This document shows positions 8,176 through 19,073 of a stretch of DNA of 64,000 nucleotides, one piece after another; the first letter of the stretch is position 1; the number at the start of each line of letters is the position of its first letter. Origin of the DNA: Bifidobacteriaceae bacterium (GTDB lineage Bacteria; Actinomycetota; Actinomycetes; Actinomycetales; WQXJ01); assembly GCA_031267825.1 (NCBI GenBank), contig JAIRYJ010000013.1:1-64000 (forward strand), in the 5' to 3' direction. The notes beneath the pieces are model-generated. The model did not search any database and was not told the DNA's origin. It saw only the letters and a program-made list of their open reading frames with translations. Both the position numbers and the translations under genes were made by a program.

Positions 8176-10126
8176 TGGCCATCAGGAGGATCGCACCAGC
8201 CAGCATGGCAGCCGCGTAGGACCGGACAAACCCCGTCTGGATCCGGGCCAACAAGCCTCCCAAGCCTTGGAACACCCAAGCCAAGCCGCGCACCGCACCG
8301 TCAACGACGGCATCGTCCGTCTTAGTTGTCACCGCCACCAAAGTCTGACCCGGCACAACTAAGGCGTAATGGTTGAACTCATCTTGGTAGAGGTCCGCCC
8401 GGGCGGCCCGAACCAAACCATCAGCCGCCGGTGGCAACTCCGGCACAACGGCGCTGGCCCGGCCGAACTTCAACCAGGCGATCCCAGCCCCAGCCAGAAC
8501 CAGCACAAAAGTCAACGCCATGATGAGGTAAGCGTTCAGCACCGGCTCACCATGATGAGCTTGAACCAAAGCTGGCGCCAGGTAATCATCAAATCCAGCC
8601 AACGTCAGAATCAGACCGAGACTAACCGACCCAACCGCCAACACAATCATCGGCCCAGTCATCAAAGGTGGACTCTCATGCGGATGCTGGTCATCAGTCC
8701 AACGGGCCTGGCCATGAAACACCATGAAGAAAAGACGAGACATGTAGAAAGCTGTCAAACCAGCGCCCAGCAGCGCCACCGCACCAAACACCCAAGCCTG
8801 CCAAAGCGCGTCAGGCGGAGGAACAAAAGCCTGCTCAATGATTTTGTCTTTCGAGAAAAACCCAGCGAACGGCGGGACACCCAAAATTGCCAGCCAACCC
8901 ATCATGAAAGTCAGCCAGGTTAGGCGCATGAACTTGTCAAGACGGCCGAAACGGCGCATATCAACCTGATCCTTCATGGCGTGCATGACAGAACCAGCCC
9001 CCAGGAACAGGCCAGCCTTGAAGAAACCATGAGTCACCAAATGCATGATGGCGAAGATCGCACCAACTGGGCCAAGCCCAGCGGCCAGCATCATGTAACC
9101 AATCTGCGACATAGTTGAAGCCGCCAGAGCCTTCTTCATATCGTCCTTAGCGCAGCCCACAATCGCACCGAAGAGCAACGTGACCGCACCCACAATCAGT
9201 ACAACCAGACGCGCCACAGGTGTCTGTTCGAAGATCGGGCCAGACCGGACCACCAAGTAAACGCCAGCCGTCACCATGGTGGCAGCGTGGATCAAAGCCG
9301 AAACTGGCGTCGGGCCGGCCATCGCGTCCCCCAGCCAAGACTGCAACGGGAACTGGGCCGATTTGCCGCAAGCCGCCAACAGCAAAGCCAAGCCAATCGA
9401 AGTGCAGATCACGGTGGCGTGGCCAGGGTCCCATGAGGCCACGCCAGCGATGGCGGCGAAAACGTCACCAAAGCGGAGCGTGCCAAACTCGGAGAACATG
9501 ATCATCATGGCGAGCAGCAAGCCAACATCACCGATACGGTTCGCGATGAACGCCTTCTTAGCCGCCACAGCGTATTCGATCCGCTGATTCCAGAAGCCGA
9601 TCAGCAGATAGGAGGCCAGACCAACCCCTTCCCAGCCAACAAACAAGACCAGATATGAGTTCGCCAAGACCAGCAAAAGCATGGCCGCGACAAAGAAATT
9701 GAGATAAGCGAAGAACCGGCGGCGGTCCGGATCATGCCCCATATAGGCCACCGAATAAACGTGGATCAGCGTTCCGACAAAAGTCACCAGCAGCACAAAC
9801 GTCAAAGAAAGCTGGTCCACCCGGAGCCCAAAATCGAGGTCGATGCCGTTCGTCAGCCACCACGCCAGGTCAAAATCCTGGATCCGGTCGTTCGCCGGGC
9901 GGCTCAACAAATCGAACAACCCCCAGGCGGCGATCAAGAAAGAAACCGTTGGTGCGGCCACACCCAAAATGTGGCCCCACTTATCGGACCGGCGGCCAGC
10001 CAGTAACAGGACAGCGGCACTGGCCAAAGGAACAGCTATCACCAGCCACATCACCGAAGCGGCTGGTGAAGCGGCTGGTGAAACGTTCAGTGCTCCGGCG
10101 GCGATTAGGGTGTCAGTCATTGTCAT
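8153..10126 (-). CDS. nuoL: NADH-quinone oxidoreductase subunit L
   Basis: Largest proton-pumping subunit (657 residues), with the long C-terminal helix that runs along the membrane arm. Family blocks are FVGWEGVGLASYLLIGFW, KKAFIANRIGDVGLLLA, FPLQSWLGDAMAGPTPVSAL and KKALAASTMSQIGYMMLAAG. The final hydrophobic segment, AAAMLAGAILLMAIVLAVWI, anchors the C-terminus. It abuts nuoK at 10126 and precedes nuoM. The N-terminus is extended by about 20 residues rich in Ala and Ser relative to many homologues. Confidence 0.97.
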   Translation of the reverse strand: MTMTDTLIAAGALNVSPAASPAASVMWLVIAVPLASAAVLLLAGRRSDKWGHILGVAAPTVSFLIAAWGLFDLLSRPANDRIQDFDLAWWLTNGIDLDFGLRVDQLSLTFVLLVTFVGTLIHVYSVAYMGHDPDRRRFFAYLNFFVAAMLLLVLANSYLVLFVGWEGVGLASYLLIGFWNQRIEYAVAAKKAFIANRIGDVGLLLAMMIMFSEFGTLRFGDVFAAIAGVASWDPGHATVICTSIGLALLLAACGKSAQFPLQSWLGDAMAGPTPVSALIHAATMVTAGVYLVVRSGPIFEQTPVARLVVLIVGAVTLLFGAIVGCAKDDMKKALAASTMSQIGYMMLAAGLGPVGAIFAIMHLVTHGFFKAGLFLGAGSVMHAMKDQVDMRRFGRLDKFMRLTWLTFMMGWLAILGVPPFAGFFSKDKIIEQAFVPPPDALWQAWVFGAVALLGAGLTAFYMSRLFFMVFHGQARWTDDQHPHESPPLMTGPMIVLAVGSVSLGLILTLAGFDDYLAPALVQAHHGEPVLNAYLIMALTFVLVLAGAGIAWLKFGRASAVVPELPPAADGLVRAARADLYQDEFNHYALVVPGQTLVAVTTKTDDAVVDGAVRGLAWVFQGLGGLLARIQTGFVRSYAAAMLAGAILLMAIVLAVWI

Positions 10127-10425
10127 CAGTGCCTCATCAGATTCTCGTCATCGACGCTGACAGTGCGTCTAGTGCGGAACAAGGACACGATGATGGCTAA
10201 GCCAACTACAACCTCAGCGGCGGCTACCACCATCACAAAGAAAGCCGCCAGTTGCCCGTCAAGGTTCCCCCACATGCGGGAGAACGCCAGAAAAGCCAAA
10301 TTGGCCGCGTTCAGCATCAGCTCAATCCCCATGAAAACAATGATCGAGTTACGTCGCAGTAGCACTGTGGCCGTGCCAATAACGAATAGCACCGAGGCGA
10401 GCAGAAGATAGGCGCTGACTGTCAT
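10126..10425 (-). CDS. nuoK: NADH-quinone oxidoreductase subunit K
   Basis: Small membrane subunit of NDH-1 (99 residues, three membrane helices) related to MrpC. The diagnostic segment [20 protein letters not shown] carries the Glu of the second helix, and a second conserved Glu lies in [13 protein letters not shown]. It overlaps nuoJ by 4 bp and shares a base with nuoL, so translation is probably coupled. Confidence 0.97.
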   Translation of the reverse strand: MTVSAYLLLASVLFVIGTATVLLRRNSIIVFMGIELMLNAANLAFLAFSRMWGNLDGQLAAFFVMVVAAAEVVVGLAIIVSLFRTRRTVSVDDENLMRH

Positions 10426-11222
10426 GGCTTCACTTCCTCATCCGGCGGGACATCACCTGGTACCAGGTCTTGGGCTAGACCATGCAGCGAATGGACTTGG
10501 CCACGCATACGCAACACCTCCGGTACCGAATCTTCGATTACTTGGCCAGACGCGTCCAAAGCGGGCACGTCAGCCGCGTTGTGTCGGGCGTAGTTACCTG
10601 GGGCTGGTGGTGGCGTCAGGTGTAGTCCGTCACGGACCCGCCGCCTAGCCCGGTCAGCCTGGGTGACCTTAGCGGTCAAACGCACCCGGTGAGTCAACAC
10701 CACCGCGCCGATGGCCGCGATCACCAGCAGACAGCCGGTCACTTCCAAAGTGAAGGCATAGTCTGAGAACAGCAACTCCGCCACCGCCCCCGGGTTGTTT
10801 CCGCCTGAAGCTTGAGCCAAACCGGCCACCCCGCTGAAGCTGGCCCGCCAGACGGCGCCGCCCAGCACCGCTGCCAAACCAAGCGCCAACAGCAGGCTAA
10901 GCCAACGCTGCCCCCGAATGGTTTCAATGAAAGAGTCCGATATGTCAACACCAACCAGCATCAAAACAAAAACGAACAACATCATGATGGCGCCGGTGTA
11001 AACCACCACCTGAACCACACCCAAGAACGGAGCCTCCAGGCCGACATATAAGAAAGCTAAGCCGACCATAGTGACCATGACTGAACAAGCCGTCACCACT
11101 GCCCGTTTAGCGAACAGCAAGGCGGATGCCGCGATCACCACGATTGGCCCAACCGTCCAGAACAAGACCTGTTCCGATACCGACATCACCAGGCTGGGAT
11201 CACCAGCTGCCAGCGGGCTCAT
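10422..11222 (-). CDS. nuoJ: NADH-quinone oxidoreductase subunit J
   Basis: Membrane subunit with five predicted helices. Family signature [20 protein letters not shown] lies at about residues 70-90. A hydrophilic C-terminal extension of roughly 75 residues (after about 190, rich in Arg, Pro and Asp) is longer than in E. coli NuoJ but of a kind seen in actinobacteria. It overlaps both neighbours by 4 bp. It contributes to the proton channel next to NuoA, NuoH and NuoK. Confidence 0.95.
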   Translation of the reverse strand: MSPLAAGDPSLVMSVSEQVLFWTVGPIVVIAASALLFAKRAVVTACSVMVTMVGLAFLYVGLEAPFLGVVQVVVYTGAIMMLFVFVLMLVGVDISDSFIETIRGQRWLSLLLALGLAAVLGGAVWRASFSGVAGLAQASGGNNPGAVAELLFSDYAFTLEVTGCLLVIAAIGAVVLTHRVRLTAKVTQADRARRRVRDGLHLTPPPAPGNYARHNAADVPALDASGQVIEDSVPEVLRMRGQVHSLHGLAQDLVPGDVPPDEEVKP

Positions 11223-11878
11223 GCTGGGCCTCCCTTCGTCGCAGCCGGGCCGGGCGAACTTGCCGCCGGATCAACCGGCCGGTGTTGTTCAACCCATTTA
11301 GCTTGAGCCGGGGTTGGCCCAATCACCCGCCCGGCGTAGTAGTCGCCCGCCGTCAAGCCCTCCACCATTGGGTGTGGGGCGGCTAACTGGCCTTCTTCGA
11401 GCGGGGCTAGGAGCTGATCTTTAGTGAAAATCATGTCGGCGCGTTGTTGCGCCGCCAGCTCAAAGAAGGTTGTCATAGTCAAAGCCCGGGTTGGGCAAGC
11501 TTCGATGCACATACCGCAGAAAATGCAACGCAAATAGTTGATCTGATAGACCCTGCCGTAGCGCTCACCAGCTGAGAACCGCTGATCAGCGGTGTTAGGC
11601 GCGGCCTCAACAAAGATCGCATCGGCTGGGCAGGCCCAGGCGCAAAGCTCACAGCCAACACATTTCTCCAAACCATCCGGGTAGCGGTTGAGCTGGTGAC
11701 GCCCGTGGTAGCGCGGGAAAGGCGGCGGATACTTGCCTTTGAAGGGGTACTGCTCAGTGACAGGCTTCTCGAAAAAAGTCCGCAGCGTTACCCCAAAACC
11801 AGCCCACGGTGCCAGGCCTGAGGCGAGGAAACCTTTGTCTTTGCGGGCCGCGTCTAAGGTCCGTTTCTTCTGGCTCAC
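11219..11878 (-). CDS. nuoI: NADH-quinone oxidoreductase subunit I (two 4Fe-4S clusters)
   Basis: Carries clusters N6a and N6b between NuoG and NuoB. Two ferredoxin motifs are complete: [12 protein letters not shown] (Cys 73, 76, 79, 83) and [12 protein letters not shown] (Cys 118, 121, 124, 128). At 219 residues it has a normal core plus an Ala/Pro-rich C-terminal tail. It overlaps nuoJ and nuoH by 4 bp. Confidence 0.97.
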   Translation of the reverse strand: MSQKKRTLDAARKDKGFLASGLAPWAGFGVTLRTFFEKPVTEQYPFKGKYPPPFPRYHGRHQLNRYPDGLEKCVGCELCAWACPADAIFVEAAPNTADQRFSAGERYGRVYQINYLRCIFCGMCIEACPTRALTMTTFFELAAQQRADMIFTKDQLLAPLEEGQLAAPHPMVEGLTAGDYYAGRVIGPTPAQAKWVEQHRPVDPAASSPGPAATKGGPA

Positions 11879-13236
11879 CGCTCCTCCTTGACTTCCGGTA
11901 AAGGCACAGTGTCAGCCGGCGGCCCACCGGCCGTGACTGCCAAAGCGGCCTGTCTGCTTGACGGCGGCAAAACTTGGCCAGGTAGCGGCGGGACGGGGAA
12001 ACCATCAGCGTAAGGATCAATTTCGACTGGTTCGTCCGGTTTCAGCGCGTCATCCGGGGCTGACTCCTTGAACGGCCAGTACCACATGATGATGAACGCC
12101 ACTACGATCCACGACAGCAGCGGCACGGCCCATTCGTTGAAGTGATAACTGGTGAACTCGTCAATCGCTCTGACACCAGTCAGCAGCACAATCCAGCCTA
12201 AAGCTAACGGCAGCATGCCCTTCCAACCCAGGCGCATGAACTGGTCGTAGCGGAAACGGACAACAGTGCCGCGGACCCAGACAAAGACAAACATCAACAA
12301 CCAGGTCTTGGCTAAGAACCACAAGATTGTCCAGTAACCCGTGTTCAGTACCCCATCACCGATCGCGCTGAGCGGCCAAGGCGCCCGCCAGCCGCCCAGG
12401 AACAACGTGGTGCAGACAGCTGAAACGTTCAACATGTTGATGTATTCCGCCAAGAAGAACCAAGCGAACTTCATTGACGAATACTCCGTCATGTAGCCGG
12501 CCACCAGTTCACCCTCCGCCTCCGGCAAGTCGAACGGCAGACGGTTAGTTTCACCAATCATCGAAACGATGTAAAGGAAGAATGACGGTGCCAGCATGAT
12601 GCCGTACCAGAGCTTCGACTGGGCGCCAACAATAGCTGAGGTGGACATCGAACCCGACATGATGAAAACAGTCACCAGGCTCATCCCCATGGCCAACTCG
12701 TAAGAGATGATCTGGGCCGAGGAACGGACTGAGCCAAGCAGCGAATAAGTCGCCCGTGAAGACCAGCCACCCAGCACAATGCCATAAACACCGACCGCTG
12801 TGACAGCCAGAATGTAAAGCACCGCAACCGGGAAGTCAGTTAACTGCAGCGGCGTTGAGATGTCAGTGAACGGAATGGTGACCTGCCCGCCAACCGGTAT
12901 GACAGCGAACACCATCAAAGAGGCCGCCACCGACAAGCCTGGCGCCACAATGTAGATCAGCTTGTCCGCCCGCGAGACGTTGATGTCTTCTTTCAGCAGC
13001 AGCTTGAGGGCATCGTAAACCAACTGGAACAAGCCCATCGGGCCGCGCACATTAGGCCCAACCCGCTGCTGCAGGCGGGCGATCACTTTGCGTTCAAACC
13101 AAATCGCGATAATGACTGAAACCAGGGCGCAGATCAGAATCAAGACAGCCTTAACCACCACGATCCAAACATTGTCCTGGCTGAAATCAGCTTGCGGCGG
13201 GTTCGGTGTCACCGCCGCTAGCGAGCCAAACATCAT
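11875..13236 (-). CDS. nuoH: NADH-quinone oxidoreductase subunit H
   Basis: Membrane subunit that forms part of the quinone-binding chamber. Recognisable blocks are [21 protein letters not shown], the [20 protein letters not shown] loop, with its Glu-rich quinone-site loop, and [19 protein letters not shown]. The core is followed by a hydrophilic tail of about 60 residues rich in Pro and Asp ([20 protein letters not shown]), common in actinobacterial NuoH. It overlaps nuoG and nuoI by 4 bp. Confidence 0.97.
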   Translation of the reverse strand: MMFGSLAAVTPNPPQADFSQDNVWIVVVKAVLILICALVSVIIAIWFERKVIARLQQRVGPNVRGPMGLFQLVYDALKLLLKEDINVSRADKLIYIVAPGLSVAASLMVFAVIPVGGQVTIPFTDISTPLQLTDFPVAVLYILAVTAVGVYGIVLGGWSSRATYSLLGSVRSSAQIISYELAMGMSLVTVFIMSGSMSTSAIVGAQSKLWYGIMLAPSFFLYIVSMIGETNRLPFDLPEAEGELVAGYMTEYSSMKFAWFFLAEYINMLNVSAVCTTLFLGGWRAPWPLSAIGDGVLNTGYWTILWFLAKTWLLMFVFVWVRGTVVRFRYDQFMRLGWKGMLPLALGWIVLLTGVRAIDEFTSYHFNEWAVPLLSWIVVAFIIMWYWPFKESAPDDALKPDEPVEIDPYADGFPVPPLPGQVLPPSSRQAALAVTAGGPPADTVPLPEVKEER

Positions 13237-15662
13237 TTCTCACCCTCCTCGGTGCCCGACGCCGCGAGTGCCAATTTGACTACCGCCCCGCTGGCCGCAC
13301 CCAAACTGGACAACACCCAGCTACCAGGTGACTTGGCGGGCAAGTGGACAACACCTTCGAGCATGTCAGGGTCAATCACGCTTGGCAGAACAATCCGTCC
13401 ACGGCTGGTAGCCACGCTCACCAGCTCACCTTGGGTCAGACCCAAACCAGCGGCCGTATCCGGGGCCAGGCGGACCACCGGGGCCGGGGCGGAGGCCGCT
13501 AGCCGCGGCTCATCCGCCAGGCCAGCCGCGTCATCAACCAGTTGATGCCAAGTTGACAACAACACCTCGTCTTCAGCTAGCACCGGGGCCGGGCCGGGCG
13601 CCTGCTTGGGGGCCGGGCAGCGGACCGAGGGTTCAGCCAAGTCAGCCAAGTCAGCCAAGGCCGACTGGCCTTGGCCCGGTTCAGCTAGCGTCAGTTCAAA
13701 CCCAAGCTTGGCGGCTAAGGCCCGCAAGACGGCCGCGTCACTCAGTCCGGCCGACTTCAAAACCTGCGGGAAGGGCCGTGGACGGCCTTCCCAGTTGATA
13801 TAAGTGCCGGCCTTTTCCTGCGGCGGTGCGACTGGCAGAACCACATCGGCATAAGGTGAAACTTCCTCGCGGCGCACATTCAGAGCGACCACCTTAGCCT
13901 TGCCGAAGGCTTTGGCCGCCAACTCAGGATCAGGCAGGTCTGACACTTCAAGACCACCCAAAACCAAGGCGTCAAGCTTGCCAGCGGCGGCTGCCTCGAT
14001 CATCTGATTAACATCCAGACCAGCCGAACCGGCCTGATCAAACCGGCCGCCCGGTAGTAAACCAGGTAGCAAACCAGCCTCAAGGGCGGCCCGCTCTCCG
14101 GCCCGCCGCGGAATCCAAACCAGTTTGGCGTCATGCTTCTTGGCGGCGGCCAGGGCGGCACTGAATCCACCAGGTGAGTGAACCAAGCGCTGGCCAACCA
14201 CGATCACTGTGCCCGCCGTCGCTTCAGTCGCCGGATCTTGTGCCATCTTGTCTAGGAAGGCCGCCTCCTGGCCGGGCGCCACCTGATGGACCGTACCGCC
14301 CAACCGCCTGATAGCCCGGGAAGTGAACGGTGCCAAGGCGCGGACCGGTGTCTTGGCGGCACGTAAACGCAGATAAAGAATCCCGCCTTCATCTTCCGGG
14401 TCAAACCCGGCGAACAGCACCGCCGGTGCGTTAACCAGTTCCTCAAAAGTCACGCCCAAACCGGTCCCAGCCACTTGATGTGCCAGGAAGGCGGCCTCCT
14501 CGCCGTTGGCCGGGCGGGCCCGGAAATCAACATTGCCGCTCTTCAGGACGCGGCGGGTGAACTGTTCATAAGCCAAGGCGTCCTCTAGCGTCAACCGGCC
14601 ACCAGGCAGCACACCAACAGCGGCGGCCTGGCCTAGAGCCTCGGCCGCCGCCGCCAAGGCGGCCGACCAACTAGCTGGCACCAGTTCACCACCACGCCGC
14701 AACAGCGGGGTGGTCAAACGGTCAGACGCGGTCTGCCAGCGGAAACCGAACCGGTCCTTATCGCTAATCCACTCCTGATTAACCACCGGATCATTACCTG
14801 ACAGCCGCCGTAAGACCGTCCCCCGGCGGTAATCCACCCGGATGGTTGAACCGTTGGCGTCATGTTCCGCCACCGACTCAGTTGAAACCAAATCAAACGG
14901 CCGAGCCCGGAAACGGTAAGCCGCTGAAGTCAACGCCCCAACCGGGCAAATCTGGATGATATTACCCGCGAAATAGCCAGCGAATGGCTCCCCATCTGGG
15001 GTGACGGGATCGGACAAGGACTGATCCGCCAACTCATCTGGCGGCACAGCGAAACCCAACGTAGCTGGATCAAACCGGCCAATCTGCTGGTTGGCGCCAC
15101 GCATCTGCAAAGCGATGAACGGATCTCCTGGGATCTGCATGGCGAACCGGGTGCAACGCTGGCATAAAACGCAGCGTTCCCGGTCCAACAGAATCTGCGG
15201 CGTCAACGCTAACGGCTTACGGAAAGTGTTCTTCGGTTCAGTGAAACGGCTGGCCGCCCGGCCGGTCGCCATGGCCTGATTCTGTAACGGGCATTCGCCG
15301 CCCTTATCGCAAACCGGACAGTCAAGCGGATGGTTGATCAGGATCAGTTCGGCGACCTGCTCTTGCGCTTCCTTGGCGGCCGGCGAAGTCACCTGGGTCG
15401 AAACCACCATGCCAGGTGTCACCGTCATGGCACAGGCTGGTTGCGGCTTCGGGAAAGCCCGCAGCTTACCTTCCGGCCCGGCCGGTGAGGCGACGTCAAC
15501 CAAACATTGACGGCAGGCCGCGACCGGTTGGAGCAATGGGTGGTCACAGAAGCGCGGAATCATAATGCCGACTTCTTCAGCCGCCCGGATGATCGCCGTT
15601 CCCTTCGGAACGGCCACCTCAACACCGTCAATGGTGCAAGTTACCTGGTCGGGCGCGGTCAC
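13233..15662 (-). CDS. nuoG: NADH-quinone oxidoreductase subunit G
   Basis: Large iron-sulfur subunit (809 residues). The N-terminal 2Fe-2S domain has CDHPLLQPVAACRQC. CPVCDKGGECPLQ and RCVLCQRCTRF belong to the His/Cys and 4Fe-4S regions, and IIQICPVGALTSAAYRF is the second 4Fe-4S motif. The rest is a molybdopterin-oxidoreductase-like domain without visible cofactor motifs, plus a C-terminal beta-barrel-like segment. It overlaps nuoF by 4 bp. The molybdopterin-like half is Ala/Gly-rich and shorter than catalytic members, as expected for a structural domain. Confidence 0.96.
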   Translation of the reverse strand: MTAPDQVTCTIDGVEVAVPKGTAIIRAAEEVGIMIPRFCDHPLLQPVAACRQCLVDVASPAGPEGKLRAFPKPQPACAMTVTPGMVVSTQVTSPAAKEAQEQVAELILINHPLDCPVCDKGGECPLQNQAMATGRAASRFTEPKNTFRKPLALTPQILLDRERCVLCQRCTRFAMQIPGDPFIALQMRGANQQIGRFDPATLGFAVPPDELADQSLSDPVTPDGEPFAGYFAGNIIQICPVGALTSAAYRFRARPFDLVSTESVAEHDANGSTIRVDYRRGTVLRRLSGNDPVVNQEWISDKDRFGFRWQTASDRLTTPLLRRGGELVPASWSAALAAAAEALGQAAAVGVLPGGRLTLEDALAYEQFTRRVLKSGNVDFRARPANGEEAAFLAHQVAGTGLGVTFEELVNAPAVLFAGFDPEDEGGILYLRLRAAKTPVRALAPFTSRAIRRLGGTVHQVAPGQEAAFLDKMAQDPATEATAGTVIVVGQRLVHSPGGFSAALAAAKKHDAKLVWIPRRAGERAALEAGLLPGLLPGGRFDQAGSAGLDVNQMIEAAAAGKLDALVLGGLEVSDLPDPELAAKAFGKAKVVALNVRREEVSPYADVVLPVAPPQEKAGTYINWEGRPRPFPQVLKSAGLSDAAVLRALAAKLGFELTLAEPGQGQSALADLADLAEPSVRCPAPKQAPGPAPVLAEDEVLLSTWHQLVDDAAGLADEPRLAASAPAPVVRLAPDTAAGLGLTQGELVSVATSRGRIVLPSVIDPDMLEGVVHLPAKSPGSWVLSSLGAASGAVVKLALAASGTEEGEK

Positions 15663-16960
15663 GGGGTCACCACCTGGAAAAGATAGGAGGCCGTGTGATC
15701 GTACGGGCAGCGACCCAGCTCAATGTGTTGGACGTATTCGTCGCGGAAGAAGCGGAGCGAGGAAACAAGGGACGATGGCGCCCCGTCGCCTAAGGGGCAA
15801 AACGCCCGGCCAACGATCGACTTAGGTATGTCTTCCAAGATTTGCAGGTCCTCCATCTTGCCTTGGCCGGCCTCGATCCGGCGCATCACGGCACGCAGCC
15901 AGAAGGTTCCTTCACGGCAGGGGGTGCATTTGCCGCAGGATTCATGGGCGTAAAAGTCCATCCAGCGGCTGACCGCCCGGACAACACAGGTTGTTTCATC
16001 GAAACACTGCAAAGCCCGGGTACCGAGCATTGAACCGGCCGCTGACACCGAGTTGTAGTCCAACGGGACATCAAGCTGCGCGGCGGTGAACATTGGGGTG
16101 GACGATCCACCAGGTGTCCAGAACTTCAGTTCATGGCCTGGCCGGATACCGCCAGCCAAATCCAGCAGTTGACGCATCGTGATACCAAGCGGCGCCTCAT
16201 ACTGGCCGGGCCGGGCGACATGGCCAGACAAAGAAAAGATCGCCACACCGGTTGACGTTTCAGTGCCGAATGATTTCCACCAGTCGGCGCCTTTGTCCAC
16301 GATCCAAGGAACCGAAGCGATCGATTCGACGTTGTTGACCACTGTTGGCCTGGCGTACAGGCCCGCCACCGCCGGGAAAGGCGGTTTTAGGCGAGGCTGA
16401 CCGCGGCGGCCTTCTAAAGAATCAAGCAGAGCGGTTTCTTCACCGCAGATATACGCCCCGGCGCCAGCGTGGACGGTTAGCTCTAACGAGAAATCTGATC
16501 CGAGGACCGATTCGCCTAGCAGTCCGGCCTGGCGGGCTTCACGAACAGCCGCTAACAACCGGCGGTAGACATGAACCACCTCGCCGCGCAAGTAGATGAA
16601 AGCCGAGTGGCAGCCGATGGCGTAAGAAGTGATGATCGCGCCTTCGATCAGGCCGTGCGGGTCAGCCATCATCAGGGGGACATCTTTGCAGGTGCCTGGC
16701 TCAGATTCGTCGGCGTTGACCACCAGGTAGCGTGGGCCGCCATCCGGTTTAGGCAGGAAGGACCACTTCATGCCGGCCGGGAAGCCGGCCCCGCCCCGGC
16801 CGCGCAGACCGGACTCCTTGACTAGGTTCAGGACTTCTTCTGGGGGCATAGTTAAGGCTTTAGCCAAAGCCTGGTAGCCGCCGGCCGCCTGGTAGGCCTC
16901 CAGTGTCCAGGAACGTTCATTAGCCCAACGTGATGTCAGGACAGGCATTAGCGCGGTCAT
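15659..16960 (-). CDS. nuoF: NADH-quinone oxidoreductase subunit F (NADH/FMN site)
   Basis: Holds the NADH site, FMN and cluster N3, and accepts the hydride from NADH. Sequence landmarks are GLRGRGGAGFPAGMKW (FMN/NADH loop), GAGAYICGEETALLDSLEG (NADH loop) and ESCGKCTPCREG, with a later Cys in AFCPLGDGA (4Fe-4S ligands). At 433 residues it has usual length. It follows nuoE with a one-base overlap (16960). Confidence 0.97.
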   Translation of the reverse strand: MTALMPVLTSRWANERSWTLEAYQAAGGYQALAKALTMPPEEVLNLVKESGLRGRGGAGFPAGMKWSFLPKPDGGPRYLVVNADESEPGTCKDVPLMMADPHGLIEGAIITSYAIGCHSAFIYLRGEVVHVYRRLLAAVREARQAGLLGESVLGSDFSLELTVHAGAGAYICGEETALLDSLEGRRGQPRLKPPFPAVAGLYARPTVVNNVESIASVPWIVDKGADWWKSFGTETSTGVAIFSLSGHVARPGQYEAPLGITMRQLLDLAGGIRPGHELKFWTPGGSSTPMFTAAQLDVPLDYNSVSAAGSMLGTRALQCFDETTCVVRAVSRWMDFYAHESCGKCTPCREGTFWLRAVMRRIEAGQGKMEDLQILEDIPKSIVGRAFCPLGDGAPSSLVSSLRFFRDEYVQHIELGRCPYDHTASYLFQVVTP

Positions 16961-17742
16961 CAGCCCGCCTCCTTTGGGCTGGTCGGTTCAGTCTCCTCCG
17001 CGATCGATGTTTCAGCCGCTACCGCTGGTGTCTCAGCCGTAGGGCTGGGCGTCTCAGCCGCTAGGGTAGGTGCCTGGTCGGTCAGAGCGCCTGGGGTGGG
17101 TGCCTGGCCGGCCATCCCAGCGGCCCGCAGCCCGGCCAGCGAAGACGGGCCAGCGCCAGGACCCTGATCACTTAGGCCGTCCTCAAAGCCAGCCAGAACC
17201 CGTGAAACCTGTTTGAAAGTGGCCACCGGACCAGGCCCGCGAGTTGGGTTAACGGCCCGCCCGGCCCGCAGATCATTAACCAGTTCAATCACACTTCGCG
17301 GTGTCTGATTATCGAAGAACTCCCAGTTCACCATCACCACCGGAGCGTAATCACAGGCGGCGTTGCATTCGATTTTCTCCAAAGTGAACATCCCATCCGC
17401 CGTGGTCTGATCATGCCCGACTTCAAGATATTGGCTGAGCCGCTCGAAAACCGCGTCACCACCCATCAAGCCGCACAGAGCCGTAATACAAACCCCCAAG
17501 GTGTACTGGCCGTTCGGTTGCCGCTTGAACTGGGAGTAGAAAGTCGCCACAGCGCTGACCTCAGCGCTGGTCAGCCCTAACGTCTCAGCGCAGAAAGCCA
17601 ACCCATCTGGTGAGACATAGCCATCAACAGACTGGCAAAGATGCAGTAGCGGCAGCAAAGCGCTCCGCGGCGCCGGATAACGCGCTATGACCGCGGCGGC
17701 ATCCAGCCGCAAGGTCCGCAAAGTCTCAGGCCGATAGGTCAT
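16960..17742 (-). CDS. nuoE: NADH-quinone oxidoreductase subunit E, with long low-complexity tail
   Basis: Thioredoxin-like 2Fe-2S subunit (cluster N1a). The four ligands are visible: Cys85 and Cys90 (CITALC), and Cys126 and Cys130 (CNAAC). The functional domain ends by about residue 170. The remaining roughly 90 residues are Ala/Thr/Pro/Glu-rich, with repeats such as [17 protein letters not shown], and look disordered. Such tails occur in actinobacterial NuoE but this one is clearly repetitive. It overlaps nuoD by 4 bp. Confidence 0.95.
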   Translation of the reverse strand: MTYRPETLRTLRLDAAAVIARYPAPRSALLPLLHLCQSVDGYVSPDGLAFCAETLGLTSAEVSAVATFYSQFKRQPNGQYTLGVCITALCGLMGGDAVFERLSQYLEVGHDQTTADGMFTLEKIECNAACDYAPVVMVNWEFFDNQTPRSVIELVNDLRAGRAVNPTRGPGPVATFKQVSRVLAGFEDGLSDQGPGAGPSSLAGLRAAGMAGQAPTPGALTDQAPTLAAETPSPTAETPAVAAETSIAEETEPTSPKEAG

Positions 17743-19073
17743 CGGTCGACCCCTCCCATCACAGGATCAATCGATGCCAGGCATACCACCACGTCAGAGA
17801 TGGTGCCTCCGTTACAAAGCAAGGCCATCGATTGCAGGTTGTTATATGAAGGTTCACGCATGTGAACCCGGTAAGGCCGGGTGCCGCCATCAGACACGGC
17901 ATGCACACCGTAAACACCTTTGGCGTGTTCAATGGCATGGAAAACCTGCCCGGCAGGAACCCGGAAACCTTCACTGACCAGCTTGAAATGATGGATCAGT
18001 GATTCCATCGACTGCGACATGATCTGTTTGACGTGTTCCGGAGATTGGCCTTGACCATCTGAGCCGATCTCTAACTGGGCCGGCCAAGCGATTGACGGAT
18101 CGTCAACCATGACCGGCCCCGGACCCATCGCTTCGAGCTTGTCGACACATTGAGCGACAATCTTCATCGACTGGCGCATCTCATTTGACCGCACCAGGTA
18201 ACGACCATAAACATCAGCCGTGTCAACCGTGCAGACATCGAACTCATAGTTCTCATAGCCGCTGTAGGGCCGGTCCTTGCGCAGATCAAGTGGCAGGCCG
18301 GTGGCCCGCAGCATCGGCCCGGTGATACCCAAAGCCATACAAGCCGCCAAGTTGAGCACCCCAATACCAACTGTCCGAGCCCGCCAAATCGGGTTAGCCA
18401 TGACCATGTTGTCAAAATCATTCATGCCCCGGACCATTGACGGATAAACACCCTTAAGCCATTCCAGGGCGCCATCTGGCAGATCCTGTGACAAGCCGCC
18501 GGGGCGGAAATAGGCGTTGTTCATGCGCTGCCCGGTGACCATCTCAAAGAAACGTAAAACCTGCTCACGTTCCCTAAAAGCGATCGTCATCAGAGTGGTG
18601 CCACCCAACTCGTTACCGGCTGAACCAAGGCAAACCAGATGCGATGAGATCCGCGCCAACTCCATCATCAACACCCGGATGACTTGCGCCCGGTCTGGTA
18701 TCCGGTCAGTTAGACGGGCCAGTTTCTCCACCGCCAGGCAGTAGGCCGCCTCATTCATAATCGAGGCGACATAATCCATCCTGGTGGACAGGGCCGAACC
18801 TTGCACCCAGGTGCGGTATTCCATTGTTTTTTCAATACCGCTATGCAAATAGCCCAAGCCCAGGCGCGTCTCGGTGACAGTTTCACCGTCCATCTCCAGA
18901 ATCAGCCGCAAAACGCCATGAGTTGAGGGATGCTGCGGCCCCATGTTGACCACAACCCGTTCCTCTTTGCGCCGCACCAGTTCCTGAGTGATCTCATCCC
19001 AGTCGCCGCCGGTCGCGACAAACTCTGCAGCGGCCGCCAGGTCATCCGGCAGGGTTGCCCTAAAGCGGCTCAT
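17739..19073 (-). CDS. nuoD: NADH-quinone oxidoreductase subunit D
   Basis: 49-kDa-type subunit that forms the quinone-reduction site with NuoB. It begins with a short variable N-terminus, then the signature [20 protein letters not shown], carrying the quinone-site His. [29 protein letters not shown] and the C-terminal [11 protein letters not shown] also match. At 444 residues it has actinobacterial length and is not fused to NuoC. It overlaps nuoC by 4 bp. Confidence 0.97.
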   Translation of the reverse strand: MSRFRATLPDDLAAAAEFVATGGDWDEITQELVRRKEERVVVNMGPQHPSTHGVLRLILEMDGETVTETRLGLGYLHSGIEKTMEYRTWVQGSALSTRMDYVASIMNEAAYCLAVEKLARLTDRIPDRAQVIRVLMMELARISSHLVCLGSAGNELGGTTLMTIAFREREQVLRFFEMVTGQRMNNAYFRPGGLSQDLPDGALEWLKGVYPSMVRGMNDFDNMVMANPIWRARTVGIGVLNLAACMALGITGPMLRATGLPLDLRKDRPYSGYENYEFDVCTVDTADVYGRYLVRSNEMRQSMKIVAQCVDKLEAMGPGPVMVDDPSIAWPAQLEIGSDGQGQSPEHVKQIMSQSMESLIHHFKLVSEGFRVPAGQVFHAIEHAKGVYGVHAVSDGGTRPYRVHMREPSYNNLQSMALLCNGGTISDVVVCLASIDPVMGGVDR

